Shown in pieces: positions 16,373 through 24,475 of a stretch of DNA of 64,000 bases. The notes beneath the pieces were generated by a model that was not told the DNA's origin, searched no databases, and saw nothing but the letters and a program-made list of their open reading frames with translations. This DNA is from Leptospiraceae bacterium (lineage in GTDB: Bacteria; Spirochaetota; Leptospiria; Leptospirales; Leptospiraceae): the NCBI GenBank assembly GCA_022402465.1, contig JAKRSH010000034.1:62001-126000 (forward strand), in the 5' to 3' direction. The translations under genes were made by a program, and so were the position numbers. Positions within the stretch are counted from its first letter, which is position 1; each line of letters starts with the position of its first letter.

Positions 16373-16792
16373 ATGATTAAAAAAATTTTAGTCTTAATTA
16401 GCTTAATCTTTACTTTTGCTCTTTATGCAGAAGATAAAGCGTCTTTAGGTGGGTATTGTCCAGTAGCCTATGTAAATATGGGTAAAGCCATTAAAGGTGA
16501 TGCTAAATTTTCTAGTAGTGCTAATGGTAAACTTTATTATTTCGTAAATGCAGATATAAAGAAAATTTTTGATAAAAATCCAGAACAATTCACAAAACCT
16601 ATTCAATACGATAGTTTTTGCGCAACTGCAATAGCACTAAGTAGCAACAAAATTGCATCTGATCCAGAAATTTTTTCAGAAGTAGACAAGAAATTTTATT
16701 TCTTTTCCAATAAGGAAGCAAAAGAAATGTTCGATAAAGATCCTAAAGAGTTTATCAAGAAAGCCGATAAAAACTGGAAATCTCTAAAATAG
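16373..16792 (+). CDS. Exported YHS-domain-like protein
   Basis: A 139-residue protein with a signal peptide (KKILVLISLIFTFALYAEDK). A YHS-type repeat follows: LGGYCPVAYVNMGKAIKGDA then GKLYYFVNADIKKIFDKNPEQF, and a second copy SDPEIFSEVDKKFYFFSNKEAKEMFDKDPKEF. YHS domains occur in metal-handling and heavy-metal proteins, and GYCPVAY carries the Cys. Start: AAAGGA lies upstream of the ATG. It has its own TTGTAAGAA promoter and a hairpin after the stop, so it is probably a single-gene unit of the stress regulon with a possible metal-binding role in the periplasm. Confidence 0.75.
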   Translation: MIKKILVLISLIFTFALYAEDKASLGGYCPVAYVNMGKAIKGDAKFSSSANGKLYYFVNADIKKIFDKNPEQFTKPIQYDSFCATAIALSSNKIASDPEIFSEVDKKFYFFSNKEAKEMFDKDPKEFIKKADKNWKSLK

Positions 16793-16802
16793 ATTAGTAT
16801 AA

Positions 16803-16846
16803 AAACACAAGTAGCCTGCACAGAAAAGTATGGGTTATTTGTGTTT
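16803..16846 (+). terminator. Hairpin after the YHS gene
   Basis: AAACACAA (16803-16810) pairs with TTGTGTTT (16839-16846), extended imperfectly by GTAGCC/GGTTAT. It lies 11 bases after the stop codon. There is no long T-run, so it is only a candidate terminator. Confidence 0.4.
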
Positions 16847-17009
16847 CCATGAATTTACTGAATTCAATCAATAAGTGAAACAGCGAATCAAATTGAAATA
16901 TAGGAAGACTAGGATACCACTGGAAACAAGTATATAGTTACTCTGAAATTAGAAAAATTCTTTCAAAAAAGAAATCCTTTATTAAAGAAAATGTAGAAAA
17001 CAATTTAAC

Positions 17010-18866
17010 CTACACTTCAAATAAATTCATTTTCTTCTTCATGTCTAATGCCATATTTGAAATTGATTCGGAAGAGGCACTTAATTCTTCCATCCCAGCT
17101 GCATTGGACTGTGTAGAATCGTTGAAGTTGTAAATTGCCTGACCAATTTCTAGTGTTGCAGATTTAACTTCTTTCATTGAAGATTCAATGCCTTGTGAAA
17201 TCTTCAGAATGGTATTGTTACTAACGATAATGTTATTGCTATAAGACAATTGAGTTTCAATATTATCACTAACTGAATTAACTAAAGATCCAAAATTCTG
17301 AATACCATGAATTAAAACCTGAAAGATTTTTGCAGTATCCTCAATGGTATTAGTTCCTTTACGAATATCTTCATCGCTTTTGCGAATATACGAATCGATT
17401 TCTTTAATTGACTTTGCAGTTTTACTAGCAAGTTTACCGATTTCTTCAGCAACTACAGAAAAACCCTTACCGTAATCACCGGCTCGGGCAGCTTCAATAG
17501 CAGCATTTAGCGCTAAAAGATTGATCTGGTCGGATATGCTTGTGATAATTTCGATCACGGATCGGATTTGTTCGGAGGACTTATCAATTGATTCAATACT
17601 TGATTTCATAGATTCAAGGGATGATTGACCTTTCTTTGAGTCAGTTGTCATTGTTCTCACAGATTGAATTGTTGAATTAATATTTAACTTTACTTTATTA
17701 TTAGCATCAGTGAGTGCATTAATGTATTCTTTTAATAAATGAATCTGATGTACTTGATCCTCCGTTTTAACTGTTATATTTTCAAGAGTTGCGTTAATCT
17801 GCTCAATCGAGGCCGATATTTCCTCAGAAGATGAAGCTTGAGTTTGCGCATTTTGCGTAAGAACAGATAAAGATGTTGTCATTTCTTCAGAAGAGTTAGA
17901 GCCATTATTAGAAACATGTAGAATATCCGAAATAATCATCGAAAGTTGGGATATCATTGAATTAATATTCATCGAAAGTTTTCCAATATCATCCGGGTAA
18001 ATAGCAATAGTTTGATTATGCAAATTACCTTGCGCTAGTTTACCAAGTAAACTATTTACCTCGACAAGCGGAGAAAGTTTTGTTTTTAAGTAAAAGAAAA
18101 AGAATAAAGATACAAAAAATGTTGTCAAACCTGCAATGAGTGATTGATTGATCATATTTTTTAAAATAATTTCTTCATTTGAGGAAACTGAAAAATCGCT
18201 ACCGCTGCTCACTGAAGATATAAACAAAGATTCGTTCAGCTTAGCGGAGAATAGAATTATTATTATAGAAAGTGAAGCAATACCAATGGACAATATAAAA
18301 GGAGCTGATCTTGATATAGATCGAAAATAGGTTCTATGATCCTCATCTTCAATTAAAGGTCGATCAAAATAATTTAGTTTTCCTATTTTCGATAGTAAAA
18401 TTTCAACAGCAATATGTGTGTATGCAGTATTGAGAAGGGTAGCAAATAATAATATTGAAATTAAATAATAGTTTTGAATTGAAGAAGATCCACCCATTAT
18501 CGAGAAGAATGATAAAGTTATTGTAGATCCTATCAACCATCGAAAAAAATTCAAGAGTGACAAATTTCCTGGTAGAGATATATACGATTTCCATCCTAGT
18601 GAATAATCTTTAACATCAGGAAATTTATTTTTCTCAATTAGACTAAGATAATCTTTTAGCCCTTTAGAATAATGAAAGAACTTAAGAAAAAACGGTATCA
18701 TATAAAAAATGAATCCTATTGATACACCGATTAGAAGTGAAAAATATTGCTTTCCATTTGGTTCCACAAAATAGAATAAAAAGATTAGAGTTAGTGGAAC
18801 CACAAAAAAAGTTGAAAATCCTTCGGAAAGAAATAAAAGGGATAAACTAAGCGACCTTTTTTTCAT
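17010..18866 (-). CDS. Methyl-accepting chemotaxis protein with multi-pass membrane input domain
   Basis: A 618-residue receptor. The N-terminal 280 residues hold about six hydrophobic segments rather than the usual two flanking a periplasmic sensor. A HAMP domain lies near 275-330, then the coiled-coil signalling domain with the conserved tip [40 protein letters not shown] (about 465-505). It relays signals to CheA/CheW. No CheW-binding pentapeptide is visible at the C-terminus. There is no TTGTAAGAA element upstream, so it is probably not part of the stress regulon, only embedded in the region. Ligand unknown. Confidence 0.9.
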   Translation of the reverse strand: MKKRSLSLSLLFLSEGFSTFFVVPLTLIFLFYFVEPNGKQYFSLLIGVSIGFIFYMIPFFLKFFHYSKGLKDYLSLIEKNKFPDVKDYSLGWKSYISLPGNLSLLNFFRWLIGSTITLSFFSIMGGSSSIQNYYLISILLFATLLNTAYTHIAVEILLSKIGKLNYFDRPLIEDEDHRTYFRSISRSAPFILSIGIASLSIIIILFSAKLNESLFISSVSSGSDFSVSSNEEIILKNMINQSLIAGLTTFFVSLFFFFYLKTKLSPLVEVNSLLGKLAQGNLHNQTIAIYPDDIGKLSMNINSMISQLSMIISDILHVSNNGSNSSEEMTTSLSVLTQNAQTQASSSEEISASIEQINATLENITVKTEDQVHQIHLLKEYINALTDANNKVKLNINSTIQSVRTMTTDSKKGQSSLESMKSSIESIDKSSEQIRSVIEIITSISDQINLLALNAAIEAARAGDYGKGFSVVAEEIGKLASKTAKSIKEIDSYIRKSDEDIRKGTNTIEDTAKIFQVLIHGIQNFGSLVNSVSDNIETQLSYSNNIIVSNNTILKISQGIESSMKEVKSATLEIGQAIYNFNDSTQSNAAGMEELSASSESISNMALDMKKKMNLFEV

Positions 18867-18909
18867 CTCGATATGTTTATCTCAATTTAAATATCATTTA
18901 TTTTTAAAT

Positions 18910-19191
18910 TTATTGAATTTCCACTCCATTCCAGAAAGCTATTCTTCCTTCGATAGCCTTTGCTGAAGGTGATTTAATTGATTTATATTCCCATGCAGCG
19001 TTATTGTTTACTTTTCCATCAACTACAATATCATTGTAAGATGCCGTACCTTTCCACGAGCAGACAGATGTCATCGTTGATGGACTTAGGTATTCTAATT
19101 TCACTGATTCTTTAGGGAAGTACATTGCCTTGTCTACTTCAATTGTATCCTCTGATTCTGCGATGACTTTTCCATTCCATATTGCCTTCAT
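18910..19191 (-). CDS. DUF427 domain-containing protein
   Basis: A 93-residue protein matching DUF427 along its whole length: AIWNGKVIAESEDTIEV, YFPKESVKLEYL, TSVCSWKGTASYNDI, AWEYKSIKSPSAKAIEGRIAFW. The family is a small beta-barrel of unknown biochemical function with a conserved CxWKG motif. The start has GGAG about 8 bases upstream. A variant of the shared promoter (ATGTAAGAT-N14-CTAC) lies at 19226-19252 on the same strand. Confidence 0.85.
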   Translation of the reverse strand: MKAIWNGKVIAESEDTIEVDKAMYFPKESVKLEYLSPSTMTSVCSWKGTASYNDIVVDGKVNNNAAWEYKSIKSPSAKAIEGRIAFWNGVEIQ

Positions 19192-19225
19192 GTTTAAAAA
19201 TCTCCTATTTTCCTTTACCGCTTTA

Positions 19226-19252
19226 GTAGTTTAAATCTACAGAATCTTACAT
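19226..19252 (-). promoter_or_regulatory. Predicted ECF promoter of the DUF427 gene
   Basis: Minus-strand ATGTAAGAT (19244-19252), 14 bases, then CTAC (19226-19229), about 35 bases before the gene start. It differs from the TTGTAAGAA consensus at two positions but keeps the spacing and the AC of the second box. Confidence 0.5.
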
Positions 19253-19333
19253 ATCCTTATTAAAATTATTTCATACTTTCTAATAATCTGCAATCGACAC
19301 CTTTAAGTTTTAAAATTTATATGAATGAATTTT

Positions 19334-19360
19334 TTGTAAGAATATCAATTCGAAATACAC
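19334..19360 (+). promoter_or_regulatory. Predicted ECF promoter of the AhpD-like/YceI/bufferin unit
   Basis: TTGTAAGAA (19334-19342), 14 bases, then ACAC (19357-19360), 20 bases before the ATG at 19381. Its position inside the longer open frame from 19321 is what excludes the earlier ATG as the start. Confidence 0.6.
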
Positions 19361-19380
19361 TTTATTGTAATGGAGAATCA

Positions 19381-19932
19381 ATGAATAAATTCAAGACAAA
19401 GCTAAATCCAGAAAAAGAAGATACAGAGAGTAAATCAGTACAAGAAATATTTATTACTACAAAGAAAAATCTGGGAACTATTCCTAACATGTATAAGAAT
19501 ATGGGCGTTTCTTCAGGTTTGCTAAGTACCTACATACATGGATATACAGAATTGAGGGGAAGCAAGATTTTTAAACCTCACGAAATGGAAGTGATTTTCC
19601 TTACTATAAGCAAGGAGAATGCTTGCGATTATTGTCTAAAGGCTCATAGTTTTATTGGGAGAAAAATGACTAGCGTTCCCGAAGATGTTATTCAAGCGAT
19701 TCACACCAGAGGATCTATTTCTGATCACAAATTAAATGCATTGCATGAATTTGTTGTTCACTATTTGAATTCAAAAGGGTGGTTGCGTCCAGAAGAAGTG
19801 GAGAAATTTACAGATGCGGGCTTTCCAGAGGAAGCTATTCTAGAAATTATATTAGCTATTTCTGTAAAGACAATCAGTAATTATTCGAATCATATTTTTG
19901 ATACAGAAATTGATTCAATGTTTAAAAATTAG
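19381..19932 (+). CDS. AhpD/carboxymuconolactone decarboxylase-like protein
   Basis: A 183-residue protein with the AhpD-type redox centre ENACDYCLKAHSFIGRK (about residues 78-94, CxxC with downstream His). It matches the peroxidase-related CMD branch and probably reduces peroxides or passes electrons to a peroxiredoxin. The ATG at 19381 is chosen: GGAG lies 5 bases upstream and the predicted promoter overlaps the alternative start at 19321. It is the first gene of a plus-strand run, followed 9 bases later by YceI. Confidence 0.8.
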   Translation: MNKFKTKLNPEKEDTESKSVQEIFITTKKNLGTIPNMYKNMGVSSGLLSTYIHGYTELRGSKIFKPHEMEVIFLTISKENACDYCLKAHSFIGRKMTSVPEDVIQAIHTRGSISDHKLNALHEFVVHYLNSKGWLRPEEVEKFTDAGFPEEAILEIILAISVKTISNYSNHIFDTEIDSMFKN

Positions 19933-19941
19933 GAGTGAATG

Positions 19942-20568
19942 ATGAGAACTACAACATATATAAAAAAGATTACACAGGCTATCTCAATAGGATTGTTAGT
20001 TACGGGAGTAAGTTTATCTGCAGATACAACTTACAAAATTGACAAAGAGCATACAAGCTTAGGTTTTGAAATAGACCACTTAATGATTAGCACAGTCACA
20101 GGCAGATTCAAAACCTTCGATGGGGAAATCATTATTAGTGATGATAAGAAGAAGCTATTGTCTATTCAGGGATACGCTTTAGCTAAATCAATCGACACAG
20201 ATAATTCAAAAAGAGATGAGCACCTTAGATCTAAAGATTTTTTTGATGCTCAAAAATTTCCGAAGCTTGAATTCACGATAAAAGAATTAGATATATCTTC
20301 GGGAAGCTCATCTAACGTTAAAGGCAAGCTTACGATACGAGGAATAGCAAAAGAAGTAAAAGTAAAGATTAAATTTAAAGGCACCGTAACGGATCCTTGG
20401 GGTGCTGAAAAACTTGCCATTGATGCTGAAAGCACAATCAATCGTAAAGATTTTGGTTTAACTTGGAACGAAGCATTGGAGTCTGGTGGAGTTATGGTTG
20501 GTGAAGATGTTAAAATCGTAATCAAGGTGGAAGCTGATCTTGTGGAAACCAAGAACTCAAAGAAATAA
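19942..20568 (+). CDS. YceI family exported protein
   Basis: About 208 residues: a signal peptide ending near SLSADT, then the YceI lipocalin-like beta-barrel (YKIDKEHTSLGFEIDHLMISTVTGRFKTFDG, DEHLRSKDFFDAQKFPKLEF, KLTIRGIAKEVKV). The family binds isoprenoid or amphiphilic molecules in the periplasm and is induced by acid and other stresses. Two adjacent ATGs exist (19939 and 19942); AGGAG is better spaced for the second. It sits between the AhpD-like gene (9 bases) and the bufferin-like gene (37 bases), so all three are probably one transcript. Confidence 0.85.
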   Translation: MRTTTYIKKITQAISIGLLVTGVSLSADTTYKIDKEHTSLGFEIDHLMISTVTGRFKTFDGEIIISDDKKKLLSIQGYALAKSIDTDNSKRDEHLRSKDFFDAQKFPKLEFTIKELDISSGSSSNVKGKLTIRGIAKEVKVKIKFKGTVTDPWGAEKLAIDAESTINRKDFGLTWNEALESGGVMVGEDVKIVIKVEADLVETKNSKK

Positions 20569-20605
20569 TTTAAATAAAATTATTAAATCAAAAAAGGAAA
20601 ATAGA

Positions 20606-20899
20606 ATGGAGACAAAAAATATAATTCTCATGGGGGCATTACTTGCCATGACTCAAATGGCTGGATGTGCTTCAGCGCAATCTACGGAAGCCACTAATCA
20701 AGCTGGAAAATGCTATGGAGTGGCAGGCCCTAAGCAAGGTGATTGCGGAGGAAAGGATCCAAAAACAGGAAAAACATGGAGCTGTGCTGGTCAGAATCCA
20801 ACAGCAGATCTTGGCTGGAAGAAAATGACTAAAGAAGAGTGTGATGCGGCTGGTAAACACAATTCAGCAACAACTAAAAACTTTGTTGCCAACAAATAA
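20606..20899 (+). CDS. DUF2282 (BufA1 bufferin)-like lipoprotein
   Basis: A 97-residue protein with a lipoprotein signal (ALLAMTQMAGC, Cys21) and then the four-Cys pattern of DUF2282: KCYGVAGPKQGDCGG (Cys36, Cys47), WSCAGQ (Cys60), MTKEECDAAG (Cys79). DUF2282 proteins (bufferins) are substrates of MNIO (DUF692) enzymes that modify the core Cys, and they buffer copper in the periplasm. Here the predicted product is lipid-anchored instead of soluble. Start: AAGGA upstream of the ATG at 20606. Directly downstream is a broken DUF692 gene, so any modification would need an enzyme from elsewhere. Assignment is by motif recognition. Confidence 0.65.
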   Translation: METKNIILMGALLAMTQMAGCASAQSTEATNQAGKCYGVAGPKQGDCGGKDPKTGKTWSCAGQNPTADLGWKKMTKEECDAAGKHNSATTKNFVANK

Positions 20900-20915
20900 A
20901 AAAGATAATTCTTCT

Positions 20916-21293
20916 TCGGTTGGTCTTTCTTTCTGAGAGCCCAATCGAGTAGAATTTTTAGGTAATAAATTAGATATAGATTTTATCGAAATTATTACTG
21001 AAAATTTTTCATACAATCAGGTTCCTGATAGGGACTTTATTGCAAGCTTCAGTGAATCTTATCCACTCCTTTTGCATAGTTTAACTATGAATATGGGATG
21101 ATTGGATGATTTGGAGATTCCCTATTTTAATAAAATAAACTCACTATTTAAAGAAACCAATCCATTATTCATAACAGATCATTTGTGTATGACCAGGCAC
21201 AATGGAAAAAGCTCTTTCGACTTACTTCCTATTCCTTATACTAAGAATATGATTAATCATCTTCAAGAGAGATATTTACGATTACAAGATAGA
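20916..21293 (+). pseudogene. Broken MNIO/DUF692 (BufB-like) gene, N-terminal half
   Basis: One continuous frame shows clear DUF692 features interrupted by two TGA codons (20934-20936 and 21099-21101). Pieces in order: VGLSF, then DIDFIEIITENF, then FSESYPLLLHSLTMNMG, the second stop, then FKETNPLFITDHLCM and DLLPIPYT, ending in LRLQDR at a TGA near 21293. The C-terminal half of the roughly 270-residue TIM barrel is missing. MNIO enzymes use iron to convert Cys of bufferin precursors to heterocycles. The first stop could be a CGA-to-TGA change. The neighbouring DUF2282 gene supports the assignment. Confidence 0.75.
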
Positions 21294-21503
21294 TGAAATG
21301 GACGAAGTGAATTTTTATTTTGATGCTCTTGATACATCGCTTAGATTATTTAAAATATGGCTATGATGTCAGAACAAAAAATACCCTTGAGACAATTTTT
21401 CTAAAAACTAGAAATATAATGGGAGTTAATATAAGAAATATTTCTGGTAAAGAATATTTTTTCATGGAATGTAGAAACTTGTATATGTACTGAACCTCCG
21501 AAA
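21294..21503 (+). pseudogene. Decayed coding remnant, unrecognised
   Basis: Two coding-like segments in different frames: KIDEMDEVNFYFDALDTS ending at a stop near 21365, and then VRTKNTLETIFLKTRNIM through FFMECRNLYMY to a TGA near 21494. They do not continue DUF692 in any way I can see and were not assigned to a family. The frame change near 21360 suggests a small indel. Confidence 0.4.
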
Positions 21504-21526
21504 CAATGTATTGTATCATTTTTCAA

Positions 21527-22050
21527 ATGAATCAAAATTCAAAAATTTTAATCTTGAATAGAGAAGGTCATTCATTAGTAGGTGCGGCGGTAGTTTTTGC
21601 AGCTAAGCATTTGCCAGATGTAAAAGCTATCCTTACAATTAGAGTCCCTTCGGATCCTAGGCATGAAGAACATCTACTAAAGGATAGTATAAACGATATT
21701 GAAATAAGTGGATGTGCTATTGTCGATATCGGAGGAAGAAATTTCACTATCAAAAAACAATTCTTGGAAGATATTCGAAGTCATAGTCTTCCTGAAGCTT
21801 TGAAAGAATTGAAAAAGCCTCTCTTGGTTTTGCATTCCCCCAAGATGTAATTGTAGGAATCGATAATGCTCGTAAGATATTTGAATCTGCTTACCATTCC
21901 AAGAGCTTTGTATCTTTGGATGGAGCCAATCATTTGCTATCTGATTCGCAAGATTCGCAATTCGTAGGAAATATGATAGTCTCTTGGATAACAAGATATC
22001 TCCCAATTGAGGAAAAAAACCTTAGACTGAAAGATCAAGAAATCAAGTGA
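21527..22050 (+). pseudogene. Frameshifted, truncated alpha/beta hydrolase (OsmC-linked type)
   Basis: From an ATG at 21527 the frame encodes the middle of an alpha/beta hydrolase of the kind fused to OsmC: GHSLVGAAVVFAAKHLPDVK (nucleophile motif, with Val in place of the second Gly), IRVPSDPRHEEHLL, VDIGGRNFTIKKQFLEDI, LLVLHSP. At the C5 run 21837-21841 the frame is lost. One added C restores QDVIVGIDNARKIF, then KSFVSLDGANHLLS and VSWITRYLP, ending at 22050. The N-terminal strand region and the OsmC domain are absent. It is probably a former member of the redox-stress cluster. Confidence 0.7.
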
Positions 22051-22081
22051 ACTTGTGGATTACAAAAGAAAAATACACATC

Positions 22082-22360
22082 TCAAATTTTACCATGTGCT
22101 TTACTTTCTAAATTATGTAGAATGCGAACTTTCATATCTGTCGGCATATGTGGCGATCCGGAAAGTTTTCCTTCCTTATCTGGAAGAGTAATGATTGAGT
22201 GGAAGCCTTTGCACATTTCGCACATATAGAGATGGAGTTTCAACTGGAATTTTTTTATCATTCCAATAGAAATCTGGTCTCGTTGGAAGGAAAGAAGTTC
22301 TGAGACTTCATTGCAGGAGAGCATCCATTTCCCTTTTCCTTTTGTGCAGACATTAGACAT
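22082..22360 (-). CDS. Zinc-binding (ZAS-type) anti-sigma factor
   Basis: A 92-residue cytoplasmic protein with the zinc anti-sigma pattern Cys16, His43, Cys47, Cys50 (HLYMCEMC). It probably binds and silences the ECF sigma factor encoded immediately upstream. Its start overlaps the sigma gene by 8 bases, the usual translational coupling, with AGGA upstream. The Cys/His cluster makes it a candidate thiol- or metal-sensitive switch, as in RsrA- and ChrR-like factors. No transmembrane segment is present, so the signal would be cytoplasmic. Confidence 0.75.
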   Translation of the reverse strand: MSNVCTKGKGKWMLSCNEVSELLSFQRDQISIGMIKKFQLKLHLYMCEMCKGFHSIITLPDKEGKLSGSPHMPTDMKVRILHNLESKAHGKI

Positions 22361-22895
22361 TTGAAATTCCTTTTCCTTCCATGCAGATCTTCAATTGAAT
22401 CCGTATTCTATGTAATAATACATGTAGATTAGACGTAGAGATATCCAATTTCTTACAAATTTCAGAAGAATTCATTTGTTCAAATTCTCTCATTTTATAA
22501 AGAATTCTATGTTGGTTAGGTAAAGTATCTATACAGTATAACAAAGTATCCCATATTAAGGAATTTTCTAAGTTTTCATAAATAGATTTGCGTGAATCTG
22601 GTTGATTATTGATCCAGAAGCCAGAATCATCAAAAGCATTTAACTTAATTTCAGATTCAGATATTACTCTAGAATTCTTATATTTTTTTCTATAGATTTC
22701 ATAAATTTTATTCTTCAAAATCCCGATTATCCATGTGCTAGGGCTGGAGTCTCCTCGGTATTTCTCCCAGGATTGGATTGCAACAAGGAATGTATCTTGA
22801 ATCACGTCCTCAATTTCTTCAGGATCACTTAAACGTGAACGAGCGTAATTGTATAGAAGATCAGAATATTCATTGAATAATCTTGTTATATCCAT
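22353..22895 (-). CDS. ECF sigma factor
   Basis: An ECF-family factor of 180 residues with region 2 (LFNEYSDLLYNYARSRL, EEIEDVIQDTFLVAIQSWEKY, STWIIGILKNKIYEIYRK) and region 4 (LPNQHRILYKMREFEQMNSSEICKKLDISTSNLHVLLHRIRIQL). Two adjacent ATGs exist (22898, 22895); GAGGA is better spaced for the second. ECF factors paired with zinc anti-sigma proteins control DUF2282/DUF692 operons in other bacteria (for example the Neisseria sigma/MseR pair), so this is the likely controller of the AhpD-YceI-bufferin unit and the other TTGTAAGAA promoters. This link is inferred. Confidence 0.9.
   Translation of the reverse strand: MDITRLFNEYSDLLYNYARSRLSDPEEIEDVIQDTFLVAIQSWEKYRGDSSPSTWIIGILKNKIYEIYRKKYKNSRVISESEIKLNAFDDSGFWINNQPDSRKSIYENLENSLIWDTLLYCIDTLPNQHRILYKMREFEQMNSSEICKKLDISTSNLHVLLHRIRIQLKICMEGKGISNV
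22432..22458 (-). promoter_or_regulatory. Promoter-like motif inside the sigma gene, ahead of the anti-sigma gene
   Basis: Minus-strand TTGTAAGAA (22450-22458), 14 bases, then CGTC (22432-22435), about 70 bases before the anti-sigma start. The exact 9-mer and spacing match the regulon motif, with a classic ECF CGTC second box. It also encodes part of region 4 (CKKLDIS), so coincidence is possible. Confidence 0.35.
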
Positions 22896-23477
22896 CATGT
22901 CCTCATAATGTAGAAAGATTAGAAATACAATTTGTTATGAAATTAAACTTTAACGTTAGCCATGGATTGACTTTCATTTAATTTTAAATCTCAATGTAGA
23001 AGTATGAATCAATCTGGTTTTTAATTGAAAGAAGTTCATTTTATAGTTTTGAATTTTTAAGCAGTGTTAGAGTTATTTTGAATTTTAGCTAAGACTTTAT
23101 GATTTCTATTTTAATAAATACTTTGCAATTAGTCAAATAAAAAATTTGTGATAAGTTTATATGCCTGCACCAGCTCTTCCTTGGCTTAGTAAAATGATAT
23201 TTAGTTTAGATTTTATAATCATTTTCTCATTTCCACTTTAGTTGCACCATTCGATAAGGATGACTGGGATGGTCTTTTGGTAGAATCAAATTATTTAGGT
23301 CTTAAGAATATAGAGACTATGGAAAATTTTTAAATCGATACTAATTTATATCCATTCTTTTCTTATCTGATAACTTTCATTTTACGATATTCTTGAACAT
23401 GAATTAGAGTTGATAAGAAAAAAAGTAGCAAGGTGCTTACAGTAAGTTTTGGAAGGATAGTTAGTAATTTAGAAAAA
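22896..23477. other. 0.58-kb stretch without intact genes
   Basis: No intact gene is visible. A coding-like scrap in one frame at about 23206-23333 (LVAPFDKDDWDGLLVESNYL followed by GLKNIETMENF and a stop) looks like the end of a lost gene but was not assigned. No good match to the TTGTAAGAA motif lies in front of the sigma gene, so its own promoter is unclear. The stretch ends at the tRNA-Ala gene. Confidence 0.4.
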
Positions 23478-23553
<76 letters not shown>

Positions 23554-23638
23554 ATTTTTTCTAAATACCAACCGTAGGTTAAAATGTTCTTAAGAAACCT
23601 ATGGTCTGGAAACCTGTTTCAAAAGTTCAAACACGGTA

Positions 23639-23712
<74 letters not shown>

Positions 23713-23763
23713 GTGATGACCATGATTTAAAGAATGAATTTGGAATCAAACTTTTTTATAAAT

Positions 23764-24474
23764 TTAGTAATCAAATAGTCCAGGATCTTTATCCACTTCC
23801 TCTGCCATTGCTTGGATTAAATGAGATCCATTTGCACTGGAGTGATTCACTTCTTTAGAAACTTGGTGGCTTTTCCAAATATTTGACTTACTGATGTCGG
23901 TTATTTTTTGGATTTCTCTTGAGCTCAAGCTAGGATCCAACCAGGACTCATAATGTTCCTTTGGTATAACAAGAGGCATGCGATCGTGGATATAGGAGAC
24001 AGATTTATTGGCTTGTGTAGTGATTAAGGCTAGGGTATATTCTTCGCTACCATCTTTTCCCATCCAAATATCATAGATTCCTCCTAAAGCAAAAGAAGCT
24101 AGGTCGGATGTATAGATGTAATAAGGATATTTTATTTTATTTTTGGTCATCCATTCATAATAACCCTCTGCTTGGATGAGGCAGCGTCTTCGAAGATAAG
24201 GGCCACGAAAGGATGGTTTTTCTTCAATACCTTCGAGTCTTGCATTGGAATATCTTTTTTGCAAAGCATCCTTAGACCAGGCAGGTAGAAGGCCCCAAAG
24301 TACAAAATCACTTAGGTATTTCCCTGAGTCTTTTCTTAGAATTTCAACAGGGCTTCCAGGCGCGATATTGTATCTGGGTGCAAAATGTTCTTCAGTTAAG
24401 AATGGACTTCCATCCCGCAGAATCAAATCTGCAAAAATACTTTCTTTAGCAAAACGTACAAATCTTCCACACAT
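23764..24474 (-). CDS. yedK: SOS response-associated peptidase (SRAP/HMCES-like)
   Basis: A 236-residue protein of the SRAP family, which forms a covalent link to abasic sites in single-stranded DNA through Cys2. It shows MCGRFVRF at the N-terminus, RYNIAPGSP (Asn), WGLLPAWSKD, NARLEGIEEKPSFRGPY, RCLIQAEGYYEW (active Glu) and a DRMPLVIPKEHYESWL C-terminal block with the conserved His. All key residues are present. It is one base from hemW on the same strand and probably shares its transcript. Confidence 0.9.
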   Translation of the reverse strand: MCGRFVRFAKESIFADLILRDGSPFLTEEHFAPRYNIAPGSPVEILRKDSGKYLSDFVLWGLLPAWSKDALQKRYSNARLEGIEEKPSFRGPYLRRRCLIQAEGYYEWMTKNKIKYPYYIYTSDLASFALGGIYDIWMGKDGSEEYTLALITTQANKSVSYIHDRMPLVIPKEHYESWLDPSLSSREIQKITDISKSNIWKSHQVSKEVNHSSANGSHLIQAMAEEVDKDPGLFDY

Positions 24475-24475
24475 A

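Noticed and set aside
20250-20552. Minus-strand frame over the YceI gene
   Set aside because: Antisense shadow of a well-supported YceI protein.
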